Assembly: GCF_001598415.1 (NCBI RefSeq)
Contig: NZ_BCYX01000016.1
Location: 41,834 to 105,833, forward strand
DNA: 64,000 bases
DNA from: Sphingomonas mali NBRC 15500
GTDB lineage: Bacteria > Pseudomonadota > Alphaproteobacteria > Sphingomonadales > Sphingomonadaceae
Direction: 5' to 3'
Shown here: positions 55,534 through 64,000 of the stretch, piece by piece
Layout: each line of letters starts with the position of its first letter
How positions within the stretch are numbered: the first letter of the stretch is position 1
Program-made: the position numbers and the translations under genes
The notes under the pieces: generated by a model
Database searches by the model: none
Seen by the model: only the letters and a program-made list of their open reading frames with translations
Told to the model about the DNA's origin: nothing

Positions 55534-57300
55534 TTATTCGGACGGGCGGTTGGGCGCCATCCCCATCCGCCTGATCGCCGTCACCTTGCCGTCCTGTCCC
55601 ATTGCGACACCTTCGCTGCGCGGATCGGCGGCGCCGACCCACTTGCCGCCGACGCGCTCGATCGCATTGGCCTTGAGCCCCAGTGGGGAGACCATGATCT
55701 TCTCGCCGAGTGCGCGCAGTTGCGGCACCATCGTCTCGGCCTGCGTGCCCGATTCGGCGACAGCCATCGGGCCCGGTGCATAGACCAGACCCAGGCCGAT
55801 CGCGTCCTGCGCGCTCATCTTCCAGTCGACCACGCCGATGATCGCCTTTGCTACCTGGGCAATGATCGTCGATCCGCCGGCCGCGCCGATCGCCAGCCGG
55901 ACCTTGCCGTCGGGACCGTAGACGATGGTTGGTGCCATCGAGCTGCGCGGGCGCTTGCCCGGCGCGACGCGGTTGGCGACGAGATAGCCGTCCTTGTCGG
56001 GCACGATGTCGAAATCGGTCAGCTCGTTATTGAGCATGATGCCGTCGACCGACAGGCCCGATCCCCATGGCCCCTCGATCGTCGTGGTGACCTCGACGAC
56101 ATTGCCCGCCTTGTCGGTGACGACGAGGTCGGTGGTGCCGGGGGTTTCGCTCGCCGGCACGCGCTTGCGCGGCGGAGCGCCCGGCGGGGTGCCGGGGACG
56201 ACGTCGGCGATCGACTTGCCAGGGGAGATCAATGCCGAGCGCGAGGCGATGTAATTGCGGCTCAGCAGGCCGGCGAGCGGCACGCTGACGAAATCGGGAT
56301 CGCCGACATACATGTCGCGGTCGGCATAAGCGAGGCGCGAGCTCTCGGCGAATAGATGCCAGGCGACCGGCGAATCCTTACCCAGCTTCGCCATGTCGAA
56401 GCGTTCGAGTTGCTTCAGGATCATCAGCACGGTGAATCCGCCCGACGAGGGCGGGCCCATGCCGCAGATGCGGTAGACGCGATAGCTGCCGCAGAGCGGC
56501 GTGCGCGGCTTGGCGCGATAGCTGCCGATGTCGCTGATCGTCATCTTCGACGGATTGCGCTGGGCGTTATTGACCGTCGTCACGAGGCGTTGCGCGGTGC
56601 CACCGGTATAGAAGGCGTTGGGGCCGAGGCGAGCGACGCGGTCGAACAACTCGGCTTGCTTCGGGTTCTTGATGATCGTGCCCGCCGGCCACGGCTTGCC
56701 CGAGGCATCCATGAAGATCGCGCGGGCATTAGAATCCATGTGGCTGGCATATTGGACCAGCGCATTGGCCAGCCGCGGCGATGCCTGGAAGCCGTCGCGT
56801 GCCAGCCGGATGGCCGGCTGGAACAGCCGCGCCCAGGGCAGCTTGCCCGATTGCGCGTGCGCCATCGCCATTACGCGAAGCTGGCCAGGCACGCCGACGC
56901 TGCGTCCGCCGGGCACTGCCGCATTGTGCGGCAGCGGCTTGCCATTGGCGTCGTAGAACCACTTGCCGTCGGCGGCCATCGGCGCCGCTTCTCGACCGTC
57001 GATCGTGTTGATCTTGCCGCTCGTCGCGTCATGGCGAACGAAGAAGGTGCCGCCGCCCATCCCGGAGCTTTGCGGCTCGACGACGTTGAGCGCGAGCATC
57101 GTCGCGATCGCCGCATCGGTCGCGCTGCCGCCGGCGTTGAGGATTTCGACCCCGGCCGCCGCCGCGCGTGGATCGGCGGCGCTGACCATGCCGGTCGCGG
57201 CGGGCTGGACGACCTTGGCGAGCCGTGCGGGCTGCCGTGCGGATCCCGATGCCGCCATGGTGGAGAGGACGATGGCGGCGGCGACGATCAGTTTCTTCAT
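55534..57300 (-). CDS. ggt: gamma-glutamyltransferase
   Basis: A 588-residue exported N-terminal nucleophile hydrolase with a signal peptide at its N-terminus (KKLIVAAAIVLSTMAASGSA). It is made as one chain and should self-cleave before the catalytic Thr in PGTTDLVVTD near residue 387, giving large and small subunits. GMGGGTFFVRHD near residue 80, GPPSSGG near residue 281 and RPRSSMAPTIV near residue 462 are family motifs. It cleaves gamma-glutamyl bonds of glutathione in the periplasm. The ATG at 57300 is set by the signal peptide. Confidence 0.93.
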   Translation of the reverse strand: MKKLIVAAAIVLSTMAASGSARQPARLAKVVQPAATGMVSAADPRAAAAGVEILNAGGSATDAAIATMLALNVVEPQSSGMGGGTFFVRHDATSGKINTIDGREAAPMAADGKWFYDANGKPLPHNAAVPGGRSVGVPGQLRVMAMAHAQSGKLPWARLFQPAIRLARDGFQASPRLANALVQYASHMDSNARAIFMDASGKPWPAGTIIKNPKQAELFDRVARLGPNAFYTGGTAQRLVTTVNNAQRNPSKMTISDIGSYRAKPRTPLCGSYRVYRICGMGPPSSGGFTVLMILKQLERFDMAKLGKDSPVAWHLFAESSRLAYADRDMYVGDPDFVSVPLAGLLSRNYIASRSALISPGKSIADVVPGTPPGAPPRKRVPASETPGTTDLVVTDKAGNVVEVTTTIEGPWGSGLSVDGIMLNNELTDFDIVPDKDGYLVANRVAPGKRPRSSMAPTIVYGPDGKVRLAIGAAGGSTIIAQVAKAIIGVVDWKMSAQDAIGLGLVYAPGPMAVAESGTQAETMVPQLRALGEKIMVSPLGLKANAIERVGGKWVGAADPRSEGVAMGQDGKVTAIRRMGMAPNRPSE

Positions 57301-57355
57301 GGCGGACAACCCTAACGGCAGGGAGGGGAGAGACAAGGCGTTGCGGCCGCGCGAC

Positions 57356-57457
57356 CTATAGACGCGGGTTACGGCGCAGCGCGAGGATCATCACGACGAT
57401 CACCGCGATCGGTACGAGCAGGATGACCGCATAGGTGAAAAGGTGGATGAGCAACAT
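57356..57457 (-). CDS. 33-residue single-pass membrane protein
   Basis: The ATG at 57457, 4 nt behind AAGGAAG, opens a 34-codon frame ending TAG. The product is nearly all hydrophobic from residue 3 to 26 (LIHLFTYAVILLVPIAVIVV region) and ends in a basic LRRNPRL tail, typical of small inner-membrane proteins. It lies 27 bp after pyrD and 55 bp before ggt on the same strand, consistent with one transcript. No family recognised. Confidence 0.6.
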   Translation of the reverse strand: MLLIHLFTYAVILLVPIAVIVVMILALRRNPRL

Positions 57458-57484
57458 CGGACTTCCTTGGTTAACCGGCCTCGA

Positions 57485-58510
57485 TCAGCTCGTTCCGATC
57501 GCGTCCTCGATCCGCGTAAACCCATCGCGGCGCATCAGCATATTCATCTCGCTCACGACCTGTCGCGGCAGGGCCGGCCCGCCATAGACGAGGCCGGTGT
57601 AGAGCTGAACCAGCGTGGCGCCGGCGCGGATGCGGGCATAGGCTTCGGCGCCGCTGTCGATCCCGCCGACTGCAATGAGCGGTAGAGTGCCGCCGGTCGC
57701 CGTCCTGAAATCGCGCAATCGCTGGGCGGCAAGCGTCGCGAGCGGCGCGCCCGATAGGCCACCGCTTTCGCCGGCATGAGGCGAGGTCAGCGGCGGACGA
57801 CTGACGGTGGTATTGCCGACGATCAGCGCATCGATGCCGGCCTGGATTGCGGCGCGGGCGATCTCGTCGATCTGTGCGGGCTCCTGGTCGGGTGCGACCT
57901 TGAGGAACAGCGGCGTCGTGCCGCGCGCCGCGGCGGCGCGGGTGAGCAAATCGGTCAGCGCGGGGCCGTGCTGCAGGTCGCGCAGACCCGGCGTGTTGGG
58001 CGAGCTGATGTTGATCGTGACATAATCGGCGATGGGCGCGGCGGCGGCCACCCCGTTCTCGTAATCGGCGATACGATCGACCGCGTCCTTGTTGGCGCCG
58101 ACATTGATGCCGAGCATGCCGGTGCGCTTTGCGGCTTTCGCGCGGGGCAAGGCAGCGGCGAGCCCGCCATTGTTGAATCCCATGCGGTTGATCACCGCGC
58201 GATCAGGAACGAGGCGAAACAACCGCGGTCTCGGATTGCCCGCTTGCGGCAACGGCGTCAGCGTTCCGATTTCGACCGCGCCAAAACCCAGTCCGAAAAA
58301 CCCGGCAATAGCGCGGCCGTCCTTGTCGGCGCCGGCGGCTAGCCCGAGCGGATTAGGAAAGGTCAGTCCGGCCAGGGTAACCGGCAAGGACGTCGTACCG
58401 GCGGCAAGCGGCGTTCCGATCGCTCCCCAGGCGGCAAGCATATCGATGGTAAGGCCGTGCGCGGTTTCGGCATCGATCGCGAACAGCAGCGGGCGGGCGA
58501 GAAAAGCCAT
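57485..58510 (-). CDS. pyrD: dihydroorotate dehydrogenase, quinone-dependent (class 2)
   Basis: A 341-residue FMN enzyme of the inner membrane oxidising dihydroorotate to orotate in pyrimidine synthesis. The N-terminal helices (RPLLFAIDAETAHGL) form the quinone tunnel. NPLGLAAGADKDG near residue 50, NRMGFNNGG near residue 109 and YVTINISSPNTPGLRDLQ near residue 163 (catalytic Ser) are family blocks. GNTTVSRPPL near residue 235 and IAVGGIDSG near residue 280 are also seen. The ATG at 58510 gives the class 2 N-terminus; earlier in-frame starts lack support. Confidence 0.94.
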   Translation of the reverse strand: MAFLARPLLFAIDAETAHGLTIDMLAAWGAIGTPLAAGTTSLPVTLAGLTFPNPLGLAAGADKDGRAIAGFFGLGFGAVEIGTLTPLPQAGNPRPRLFRLVPDRAVINRMGFNNGGLAAALPRAKAAKRTGMLGINVGANKDAVDRIADYENGVAAAAPIADYVTINISSPNTPGLRDLQHGPALTDLLTRAAAARGTTPLFLKVAPDQEPAQIDEIARAAIQAGIDALIVGNTTVSRPPLTSPHAGESGGLSGAPLATLAAQRLRDFRTATGGTLPLIAVGGIDSGAEAYARIRAGATLVQLYTGLVYGGPALPRQVVSEMNMLMRRDGFTRIEDAIGTS

Positions 58511-58546
58511 GGCCCGTGCCATGGCAGGCCGGGCTGCGAGGGTCAA

Positions 58547-58811
58547 AGCCCCTTACGTTACGGAAACCTACAAAAATCGCCGCACGGCGAATCCGTCCAA
58601 TACGACTCGGGGATGATGGGCCTAGGACAAGCATGCGACCCGAGGGGCCCCTGGGAGGGGGTTCTTTCCCTTGACGGCCCGGTTTTCGAAAGAAAATCGG
58701 GCCGCTTTCTTATGTTAAGCGAAACCTACGATATACTCATTTTGGGTAGCGGGTTCGTCGGAAATGGTATAAAAACCGCGCTACGAAAGAAAACACAGGG
58801 GCGCAACTTTC
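58547..58811 (+). other. 265-bp interval: pyrD upstream region and leader of the AraC gene
   Basis: It holds the divergent upstream regions of pyrD and the AraC-type gene, a strong hairpin with a short U-rich tail (58675-58710), and an AT-richer stretch with GATATACT and TATAAAA that may be the AraC-gene promoter. A short frame from 58712 is discussed as a finding. Confidence 0.5.
58675..58710 (+). terminator. strong stem-loop followed by CTTTCTT
   Basis: CGGCCCGGTTTT (58675-58686) and AAAATCGGGCCG (58693-58704) pair over 12 positions (one G-U in RNA) with a CGAAAG loop, then CTTTCTT. No annotated plus-strand gene precedes it, so it may end a small RNA or act in the leader of the downstream regulator gene. 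Confidence 0.6.
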
Positions 58812-59663
58812 GTGTCGGATATCCAACTCGATTATCGGGTTCCTTCACCCGACCTCGCGGATCACGTAACATTATTCTATAATTTTCGAGCCAACGTACC
58901 TTGGTTCGAAGATATGGAGCGCGCAGACTATGCGCAGTTCCGCTTTCGCCTCAGCCCCGGTTTCGCCGCTTATTATTTCCCCAACGGTGAGAAATATGCG
59001 GGTCCGATCCACGTCGTGGGACCGACTAGCGGCGCGACCAGATGTCGTGTCGAAGGGCCGGTGCGTCTGTTCGGGTTCGGCATCACGCCGGCGGGTTGGG
59101 CGGCGATGCTCGGCGGCGACGCGTCGGACATGCTCGACGATGCAATGGAGGTCGGGCCAAATCTGCGCCCGCGCGCCGAAATGGTCTTCCGGGCGATTGC
59201 GGGTACGGAGAATATGGACGAACGCGTGCTGATCGCGGAGGCGTTTGTCCGCGAACTCACCTGCAGGGCAACGCGGGAATCGGTCAGTTTCGCGCATCAG
59301 GTGGATGAATGGCTGGAAGGCAGCACGTCCCCCGATATCGACGACCTGATCGCGGTCACCGGGCTGTCGCGCCGGCAAGTCGAACGCAAATGCAACGCTC
59401 TCTATGGCGCGCCGCCCAAGCTGCTGGCGCGCAAATATCGCGCGTTGCGTGCGGCGGTCGCGATGTGCCGCGGCGATATCAGCTTCGATGACGCGGTCGG
59501 TCGCGGTTTCTACGACCAGTCGCATTTGATCCGCGAAGTGAAGCAATTCACTGGCCTGACTCCCAAGCAGATCCGCGATCGCCCGACCGCGCTGGCGGAG
59601 ATCACCGTGCAGCAGCGCCTGGCGATGTCGGGGCTGGTGCGGCCGCTGATCACCAGCACCTGA
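58812..59663 (+). CDS. AraC-family transcriptional regulator
   Basis: A 283-residue protein starting at GTG. The N-terminal ~150 residues resemble the DUF6597 sensor-type domain seen in such regulators (VPSPDLADHVTLFYNF; VGPTSGATRCRVEGPVRLFGFGITPAGWAAML). The C-terminal AraC DNA-binding region (IDDLIAVTGLSRRQVERKCNALYG, then ISFDDAVGRGFYDQSHLIREVKQFTGLTPKQI) has two helix-turn-helix units. Target and effector unknown. It stands alone. Confidence 0.87.
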   Translation: MSDIQLDYRVPSPDLADHVTLFYNFRANVPWFEDMERADYAQFRFRLSPGFAAYYFPNGEKYAGPIHVVGPTSGATRCRVEGPVRLFGFGITPAGWAAMLGGDASDMLDDAMEVGPNLRPRAEMVFRAIAGTENMDERVLIAEAFVRELTCRATRESVSFAHQVDEWLEGSTSPDIDDLIAVTGLSRRQVERKCNALYGAPPKLLARKYRALRAAVAMCRGDISFDDAVGRGFYDQSHLIREVKQFTGLTPKQIRDRPTALAEITVQQRLAMSGLVRPLITST

Positions 59664-59806
59664 TTTCCTTCTCCCCTCGCGGGAGAACGAAGGGGCCCGC
59701 TTGCGCAGCGAGTGGGAAGGGTGAGGGCAGGCGATAGCCACCCAACCTACCCTTACCCTTCACGGCTTCGCCGCTCCCTCCCTCTCCCGACGGGAGAGGG
59801 AATAGC
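59663..59806. repeat. dispersed palindromic intergenic repeat, copy 2
   Basis: It is flanked by CCTTCTCCC...GGGAGAA at the left and CTCTCCC...GGGAGAG at the right. Inside is GGGGCCCGCTTGCGCAGCGAG, homologous to the core of the 3522-3689 element. Nothing coding is seen between the AraC gene and the suf regulator. Confidence 0.75.
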
Positions 59807-59889
59807 GATTTAGGTGGTTGACGTTCCTAGCCCTCACGCCCAAATGGCAATCGGATCGATTTGATCTGATTTGAGAGTCGTTCGCAACA

Positions 59890-60318
59890 ATGCGTCTTTC
59901 CAGCCTGGCCGATTATGCCGTGGTGATGATGTCCGCCGCCGCGCGCCATTGCGGCGGGGCGGGGCGTCTCAACGCGACCAGCCTGGCGGAAGAGACGGGA
60001 TTGCCGTTGCCCACCGTGCAGAAATTGGTGAGCAAGCTTTCATCCGCGGGGCTGATCGAGAGCCAGCGCGGCACCGGCGGCGGGTTTCGCCTGTCGCGGC
60101 CGCCCGCGGCGATCAGCCTGGCCGACATCGTCGAGGCGATCGAGGGACCGATCGCGATGACCGCCTGCGTCGAGCATGGCGCGCACGATTGCTGTGTCGA
60201 GGAGAGTTGCCGCGTGAAACCGCACTGGAATGCCGTCAACGGCGCCGTCCGCGGTGTGCTGGCTGGCGTCAGTCTCGCCAGCCTATCCGTTGCTCCTGCG
60301 CTGGAGGTCCAGGCCTGA
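59890..60318 (+). CDS. Rrf2-family SUF operon regulator
   Basis: A 142-residue Rrf2 winged-helix protein (MRLSSLADYAVVMM; SLAEETGLPLPTVQKLVSKL; SQRGTGGGFRLSRP) with a cysteine cluster near residues 97-110 (CVEHGAHDCCVEESC) likely to ligate a 2Fe-2S cluster. It should sense cluster status and control the suf genes that follow, as the SUF-associated Rrf2 regulators do. A hairpin repeat separates it from sufB. Confidence 0.9.
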   Translation: MRLSSLADYAVVMMSAAARHCGGAGRLNATSLAEETGLPLPTVQKLVSKLSSAGLIESQRGTGGGFRLSRPPAAISLADIVEAIEGPIAMTACVEHGAHDCCVEESCRVKPHWNAVNGAVRGVLAGVSLASLSVAPALEVQA

Positions 60319-60348
60319 TGCCGCGCGTAGCGCACTCTTTTCTTCTTC

Positions 60349-60403
60349 GCGCCTCCGCGCCTTCGCGTGAATCATTTTTTCTCACGCAAAGGCGCGAAGG
60401 CGC
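60349..60403. repeat. hairpin repeat between the Rrf2 gene and sufB
   Basis: A 22-bp stem (20 of 22 pairs; left arm 60349-60370, right arm 60382-60403) with an 11-nt T-rich loop. The arm GCAAAGGCGCGAAGGCGC resembles the hairpin between sufC and sufD. Confidence 0.7.
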
Positions 60404-60442
60404 AAAGCTTTTTGATGGCCGCTTCGCGGCTTGGGGTTTGTA

Positions 60443-61906
60443 ATGGCAACCAAGAACGCCGAGGCGCTGGCCGCCGCGAACAAGAAGTACGAATGGGGCT
60501 TTGCCTCCGACGTCGAGCAGGAGTTTGCGCCCAAGGGGCTGAGCGAAGACACCGTCCGCTACATCTCGGCCAAGAAGAACGAGCCCGAATGGATGCTCGA
60601 CTGGCGGCTGAAGGCGTTCCGCCTGTGGCAGACGATGGAAGCGCCCGATTGGGCCAAGCTCGACATCGCGCCGATCGATTATCAGGACGCTTATTATTAC
60701 GCCGAGCCCAAGGCGAAGAAGACGATCGCGAGCCTCGACGAGCTCGATCCCGAGATCCGGCGGACCTATGAGAAGCTCGGCATTCCGATCGAGGAGCAGA
60801 AAGTGCTCGCCGGGGTCGAGGGCGCGCGCAAGATCGCGGTCGACGCGGTGTTCGACAGCGTCAGCGTCGCGACGACGTTCCGCGCGGAGCTGAAGGCGGC
60901 GGGAGTCATCTTCCTGTCGATCAGCGAGGCGATCCGCGAATATCCCGAGCTGGTGAAGAAGTGGCTGGGCAAGGTGGTGCCCCAGCACGACAATTATTTC
61001 GCGACGCTCAACTGCGCAGTCTTCTCGGACGGCACCTTCGTCTATGTGCCCGAGGGCGTGCGCTGCCCGATGGAACTGTCGACCTATTTCCGCATCAATG
61101 CCGAGAATACCGGCCAGTTCGAGCGCACGCTGATCATTGCCGACAAGGGCGCGTACGTCTCGTACCTTGAAGGCTGCACCGCGCCGATGCGCGATGAGAA
61201 CCAGCTTCACGCCGCGGTGGTCGAACTGGTTGCGCTGGACGATGCCGAGATCAAATACTCGACCGTCCAGAATTGGTATCCGGGCGACGAGAATGGGCTG
61301 GGCGGGATCTACAATTTCGTCACCAAGCGCGCGCTCTGCCAGGGCAAGAACAGCAAGGTGTCATGGACTCAGGTCGAGACCGGATCGGCGATCACCTGGA
61401 AATATCCCAGCTGCGTGCTGGCTGGCGAGAATTCGGTCGGCGAATTCTACTCGGTCGCGGTGACCAACAATCGCCAGCAGGCGGATACCGGCACCAAGAT
61501 GATCCATCTCGGCAAGGGGTCGCGCTCGACCATCGTGTCGAAGGGGATTTCGGCCGGACGCTCGGACAATACCTATCGCGGGCTGGTCCGCGTCGCGCCG
61601 ACGGCGGAAGGCGTACGCAACTTCACTCAGTGCGACAGCTTGCTGCTCGGCAGCGAATGCGGCGCGCATACCGTGCCGTATATCGAGGTGCGCAACCCCT
61701 CGGCGCAGATCGAGCACGAAGCGACGACCTCGAAGATCAGCGAGGACCAATTGTTCTACGCGATGCAGCGCGGTCTCGATCAGGAAGCGGCGGTCGCGCT
61801 GATCGTCAACGGCTTCGCGCGCGAGGTGCTGCAGCAACTGCCGATGGAGTTTGCGGTCGAGGCGCAGAAATTGCTGGGGATCAGTTTGGAGGGGAGTGTT
61901 GGCTAA
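60443..61906 (+). CDS. sufB: SufB, iron-sulfur scaffold subunit
   Basis: A 487-residue subunit of the SufBCD scaffold complex that assembles iron-sulfur clusters with SufC ATPase. Conserved blocks include [20 protein letters not shown] near residue 114, [19 protein letters not shown] near residue 198, [20 protein letters not shown] near residue 236 and the C-terminal [22 protein letters not shown]. The ATG at 60443 is the family start. Its TAA overlaps the ATG of the next, unrecognised gene. Confidence 0.96.
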   Translation: MATKNAEALAAANKKYEWGFASDVEQEFAPKGLSEDTVRYISAKKNEPEWMLDWRLKAFRLWQTMEAPDWAKLDIAPIDYQDAYYYAEPKAKKTIASLDELDPEIRRTYEKLGIPIEEQKVLAGVEGARKIAVDAVFDSVSVATTFRAELKAAGVIFLSISEAIREYPELVKKWLGKVVPQHDNYFATLNCAVFSDGTFVYVPEGVRCPMELSTYFRINAENTGQFERTLIIADKGAYVSYLEGCTAPMRDENQLHAAVVELVALDDAEIKYSTVQNWYPGDENGLGGIYNFVTKRALCQGKNSKVSWTQVETGSAITWKYPSCVLAGENSVGEFYSVAVTNNRQQADTGTKMIHLGKGSRSTIVSKGISAGRSDNTYRGLVRVAPTAEGVRNFTQCDSLLLGSECGAHTVPYIEVRNPSAQIEHEATTSKISEDQLFYAMQRGLDQEAAVALIVNGFAREVLQQLPMEFAVEAQKLLGISLEGSVG

Positions 61907-62378
61907 TGATTGCGTTCCTAGTGGCTAGCCTAATTTCGCCTGTTGCCATTGATAAATTAGAGACGGACTGTAACGAAATTTGTGCCTACTATACTAATAG
62001 ACTTGCACCTCCTATTCGGGACAAGAGCGGCTATATCATGAAGAGCTACAAGCTCTATACTAATTGTATCTTGAATTTATCCAAGGCGTTGGACTGGAGC
62101 AGCGTGGTGGGTAAGGAGGATGCACAACGCTTCATGGATCAAGCCTGGAGCCAGTGCGCCGCCGAGCGTATATCCGGAGATAAAAGCGCAATTGCCGTCG
62201 CCAAGACGCTGCCGGGCGTAGATCCCGCGAAGATTGCAGCATCTGTTTCGGCGAAGCGTGCGATTAATATCTATATATTAGTATCACTTATTTTTCAAAA
62301 GGCTGGTCGTGGGTCGCAGATGAGCGACTATGTCAAAGAAATGCGTGCTAAGTTGGCGCCAGAGTTGATTGCGAAGTA

Positions 62379-62379
<1 letters not shown>
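61906..62379 (+). CDS. orphan low-GC protein between sufB and sufC
   Basis: A 157-residue protein I do not recognise. TAATG overlaps join it to sufB at its start and to sufC at its end, so it is fully embedded in the operon. The N-terminal ~14 residues are hydrophobic and could be a short signal or anchor. Four cysteines (22, 26, 54, 84) include a C-x3-C pair, and Tyr and Lys are frequent. G+C is about 48% by hand count, with ATA, TTA and TTT codons, in sharp contrast to the neighbours. This suggests acquisition from elsewhere or a fast-evolving gene. Function cannot be inferred. Confidence 0.75.
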
Positions 62380-63122
<743 letters not shown>

Positions 63123-63159
63123 CGAAGCTCTGCGCCGCAGGCGCCTCCAGATTTTTGAT

Positions 63160-63221
63160 CGCACAAAGACACGAAGCCGCGAAGAAGGTGAGCGCGCTTT
63201 GCGCCTTTGTGGCTTTGTGCG
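63160..63221. repeat. hairpin repeat between sufC and sufD
   Basis: CGCACAAAG (63160-63168) pairs with CTTTGTGCG (63213-63221), with further imperfect pairing inside (GCGCTTTGCGCCTTTGTGG). Composition and motif resemble the repeat at 60349-60403. Confidence 0.65.
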
Positions 63222-63231
63222 AGTTACATTC

Positions 63232-64000
63232 ATGACCCTGCTCGCGCTTCCTACCCGCCGCGATGAGGCATGGCGCTACAGCGATCTCGATGCGTTAGCC
63301 GAGGCGTGGCCACTCAATCCGCCCGAGGCGATCCGTGTCGCGGCGGGCGAAGAAATCGCCCGCGTCGTGGTGCAGGACTCGCCTCCCGGTTCGGTCGCGG
63401 TCAAGGACATTGCGATCGTGCTCGAGAAAGGCGCGCGTGCGACGCTCCACGTGCTCAATATCGGCGGCAAACTGGGCCGTGTGTCGATTGACGTGACCTT
63501 GCACGAGGGCGCGCATTTCGAGCTTGGCGCGGTCATCCTCGGCGGCGGCGAGCAGACGCTCGAGATTGTCACCACGGTCAACCATATCGAGCCCAACGCG
63601 ACCTCGAACCAGGTTGTGCGTTCGGTGCTCGGCGGCAAGGCAACCGGCAGCTATCTCGGCAAGGTCGCGGTCGCGCGCGATGCGCAGAAGACCGATGCCA
63701 GCCAGTCGGTGAAGGCGATGCTGCTCACGCGCACCGCGACCGCCAACGCCAAGCCCGAGCTGGAGATTTTCGCCGACGACGTGAAATGCGCGCACGGCGC
63801 GACCGTTGGCGAGCTGGACGGACAAGCGCTGTTCTATCTCGAAAGCCGCGGAATTCCGCCGGCCGAGGCCAAGAAACTGCTGCTTCGCGCGTTCGTCGGG
63901 AGCGTGTTCGACGATATCGCGGATGAGGCCGAGCGGACGCGGGTCGAAGCGGCGGCGCAGGCCGCGCTGGAGCGGATGCTTGATAGCTCCCTCTCCCAGC
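63232..64000 (+). CDS. sufD: SufD, iron-sulfur scaffold subunit (cut by the right edge)
   Basis: The first 256 codons of SufD, which pairs with SufB and SufC. TRRDEAWRYSDLDAL is the typical start and EIFADDVKCAHGATVGELD near residue 181 is the conserved region. LFYLESRGIPPAEAKKLLLRAF near residue 202 also matches. The frame is open at the window end. The protein is shorter than E. coli SufD (about 420 residues), as in related short SufD proteins; the last visible residues are already near the expected C-terminus. Confidence 0.93.
   Translation, partial: MTLLALPTRRDEAWRYSDLDALAEAWPLNPPEAIRVAAGEEIARVVVQDSPPGSVAVKDIAIVLEKGARATLHVLNIGGKLGRVSIDVTLHEGAHFELGAVILGGGEQTLEIVTTVNHIEPNATSNQVVRSVLGGKATGSYLGKVAVARDAQKTDASQSVKAMLLTRTATANAKPELEIFADDVKCAHGATVGELDGQALFYLESRGIPPAEAKKLLLRAFVGSVFDDIADEAERTRVEAAAQAALERMLDSSLSQ

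Overview
The window is GC-rich (roughly two thirds G+C by eye) chromosomal DNA from an alphaproteobacterium, most likely a Sphingomonas-like member of the Sphingomonadaceae. The grounds are the gene order tsaB-rimI-mucR-fur-plsC-miaB-phoH-ybeY-corC, a suf operon headed by an Rrf2 regulator, exported TPR/SPOR proteins, DUF4893 and DUF1800/DUF1501 genes, a MucR regulator and a CtrA-type box. It is almost entirely core genome; I see no prophage, insertion sequence, CRISPR array, tRNA or rRNA.

Region by region: 1-3.2 kb (minus) holds a ParA-like ATPase cut by the left edge, a small lipoprotein, and a DNA-repair pair (a Y-family polymerase with a UDG-superfamily hypoxanthine glycosylase). 3.2-5.1 kb (plus) has a mini-lipoprotein, cysteine synthase and a small membrane protein. 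5.1-23.8 kb is a complete, tightly overlapped dcw (division and cell wall) cluster: mraZ-rsmH-ftsL-ftsI-murE-murF-mraY-murD-ftsW-murG-murC-murB-ddl-ftsQ-ftsA-ftsZ. It starts behind a promoter region with four MraZ-type boxes at an exact 10-bp period. 23.9-30.4 kb (plus) has a large TPR/SPOR envelope protein with a cysteine-paired repeat, dgt, and a DUF1800/DUF1501 pair. 30.3-33.2 kb has a LysR regulator divergent from an exported alpha/beta hydrolase, then a methyltransferase. 33.3-35.8 kb has argS coupled to a SPOR protein.

35.9-43.1 kb (minus) is the conserved alphaproteobacterial block corC, ybeY, phoH, miaB, plsC, fur, mucR, rimI, tsaB (RNA modification and maturation, membrane lipid, metal regulation). 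43.1-49.3 kb (minus) carries a RutE-type nitroreductase, an Nfu iron-sulfur protein, a ClC channel, PQQ glucose dehydrogenase and an aspartyl/asparaginyl hydroxylase-like protein. 49.5-53.6 kb (plus) has an M16 peptidase and a DUF4893 lipoprotein behind a full CtrA box. 53.7-58.5 kb (minus) appears to be one transcription unit: pyrD, a 33-residue membrane protein, gamma-glutamyltransferase and acyl-CoA synthetase. 58.8-64 kb (plus) holds an AraC-type regulator and the suf operon (Rrf2 regulator, sufB, an unrecognised low-GC gene, sufC, sufD cut by the right edge).

The observations most worth following are the low-GC orphan gene stop/start-coupled between sufB and sufC, the MraZ operator with clustered GANTC sites, the CtrA box at 52.9 kb, a 21-codon ORF stop-coupled to murF, the cysteine-paired repeats in the SPOR protein behind ftsZ, and the 33-residue membrane protein. 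No entirely new multi-gene system is evident.
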